This document shows, in pieces, positions 63,217 to 64,000 of a stretch of 64,000 bases of DNA. The stretch lies in assembly GCF_001423105.1 (NCBI RefSeq), contig NZ_LMNV01000002.1, positions 640,543 to 704,542 on the forward strand. The letters are read 5' to 3'. Position 1 is the stretch's first letter. Each line of letters opens with the position of its first letter. The position numbers and the translations under genes were made by a program. A model generated the notes under the pieces. The model was not told the DNA's origin. It did not search any database and was given only the letters and a program-made list of their open reading frames with translations. The stretch is from Frondihabitans sp. Leaf304. GTDB taxonomy: Bacteria > Actinomycetota > Actinomycetes > Actinomycetales > Microbacteriaceae.

Positions 63217-63229
63217 TGGGCTGCAGACT

Positions 63230-64000
63230 GTGAGCTGGTGGTCCGACGGCGACGAGCCCGTCGATGAGGAGTACTCCGAGTACGACGAGTCGTCGATCCG
63301 GATCCGCCCCAACCCCAAAGCCAACCGCCCCCGCACGAAGCAGCGCCCGGCCTATGACCAGGCCGTTCCGGGAGTCGTCTGGACTGTCGATCGAGGTCGC
63401 TACGGCGTGCTGATGGACGCCGGCACCCCGGACGAGCGCGAGATCACGACTGCCCGGGCCCGCGAGCTGGGCAAGAAGGCCGTCGTGACGGGCGACCGGG
63501 TCGACGTCGTCGGCGACACGAGCGGGGCCGAGGGCTCTCTTGCACGCATCGTCCGGGTGCAGGAGCGCACGACGCTGCTCCGCCGCAGTGCCGACGACAC
63601 CGACGCCGTCGAGCGGGTGATCGTGGCCAATGCCGACCAGATGCTCATCGTCGTGGCCGCCGCCGACCCGGAGCCGCGCCCCCGTCTGGTCGACCGCTAC
63701 CTCGTGGCGGCATTCGATGCGGGTGTGGAGCCGATCCTGGTGATCACGAAAACCGACCTCGCGGATCCTGAGCCGTTCGCCGCGCACTTCTCTTGCCTGG
63801 ATCTCAGGATCCTGACGACGTCGTCGACCCAGTTCTCGGGATCCGAGCTCGACACGCTCCGCTCCGTTCTCGACGATCACGTGACGGTCACCGTGGGGCA
63901 CTCCGGTGTCGGCAAATCGACCCTGGTCAACGCGCTCACCGGCTCGAAGCGGGCAGTCGGCGTCGTGAACACCGTGACCGGCCGCGGGCGCCACACATCG
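63230..64000 (+). CDS. rsgA: Ribosome small-subunit biogenesis GTPase RsgA, N-terminal part (cut by the window edge)
   Basis: Circularly permuted GTPase that assists late 30S maturation. The first 257 codons are visible. Features: an acidic N-terminus (SWWSDGDEPVDEEYSEYDE), the OB-fold region (VTGDRVDVVGDTSGAEGSLA), the G4 motif (LVITKTDLADP) and the P-loop (GHSGVGKSTLVNALTG), then VNTVTGRGRHTS at the edge, which is the start of switch I. GTG 63230 was chosen after the aroA stop. It shares a transcript with aroA. Confidence 0.93.
   Translation, partial: MSWWSDGDEPVDEEYSEYDESSIRIRPNPKANRPRTKQRPAYDQAVPGVVWTVDRGRYGVLMDAGTPDEREITTARARELGKKAVVTGDRVDVVGDTSGAEGSLARIVRVQERTTLLRRSADDTDAVERVIVANADQMLIVVAAADPEPRPRLVDRYLVAAFDAGVEPILVITKTDLADPEPFAAHFSCLDLRILTTSSTQFSGSELDTLRSVLDDHVTVTVGHSGVGKSTLVNALTGSKRAVGVVNTVTGRGRHTS

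Overview
The window is a high-GC stretch (by eye about two-thirds G+C) of an actinobacterial chromosome, most likely from the Microbacteriaceae or a close relative. Evidence: the argS-lysA-hom-thrC-thrB block, a fused 2-oxoglutarate decarboxylase/succinyltransferase (Kgd type), a GuaB1-type IMP dehydrogenase relative, a SigR/RsrA (mycothiol-type) redox sigma system, DtxR/IdeR-like iron boxes, a mycobacterial-type LexA box, frequent GTG starts and many ATGA/GTGA gene overlaps. The genus cannot be fixed from sequence alone. It reads as ordinary core chromosome. I found no phage, transposase, integrase, CRISPR array or rRNA; there is one tRNA.

Layout. 1-6591 (minus): argS, an LmeA-like DUF2993 protein, lysA, hom, thrC and the start of thrB, one aspartate-family operon with overlapping genes. 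6670-9638: a lipoprotein, a class I amidotransferase, pdxH, a 36-bp tandem repeat, tRNA-Arg(CCG) and a small orphan gene. 9792-18577: an EamA exporter, a TPM-domain protein with a PspA protein, an arginase-like protein, a crotonase, CsbD, an FAD disulfide reductase, a small HExxH protein and an SDR. 18760-28519: iron acquisition. A siderophore-interacting protein (SIP), two FecCD permeases and their ATPase follow one iron box; a second, near-perfect box lies between a short SIP-domain protein and a five-gene peptide/nickel-type ABC transporter. 28665-33115: an amidase, then two secreted proteins, one a six-repeat chaplin-like surface protein with an LAFTG sorting signal. 33282-36828 (minus): a GNAT acetyltransferase, then alkB, a phosphoribosyltransferase, an S51-type peptidase and ung in one tight operon behind a perfect LexA palindrome. 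36906-42145: a transglutaminase-like protein, an SDR, DUF1990, metY and metX. 42292-45483: a histidine kinase, a membrane protein and a LuxR-type response regulator. 45538-54548: MFS, thiamine-binding protein, GT87, YceI, NAD(P)HX dehydratase, HAD, old yellow enzyme and two CNNM/CBS proteins. 54733-64000: guaB1, kgd, GNAT, rsrA/sigR, aroA and the 5' part of rsgA.

Two genome-scale signals stand out. First, at least ten long-armed inverted repeats (arms 15-25 nt) sit in intergenic spaces, six of them between convergent genes; nine fall into four sequence families whose copies recur tens of kilobases apart. Second, the octamer AGGATCCG / CGGATCCT occurs about 40 times where base composition predicts two or three, in all three codon frames and both orientations. 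Neither is explained by the genes. All counts were made by eye and need recounting.
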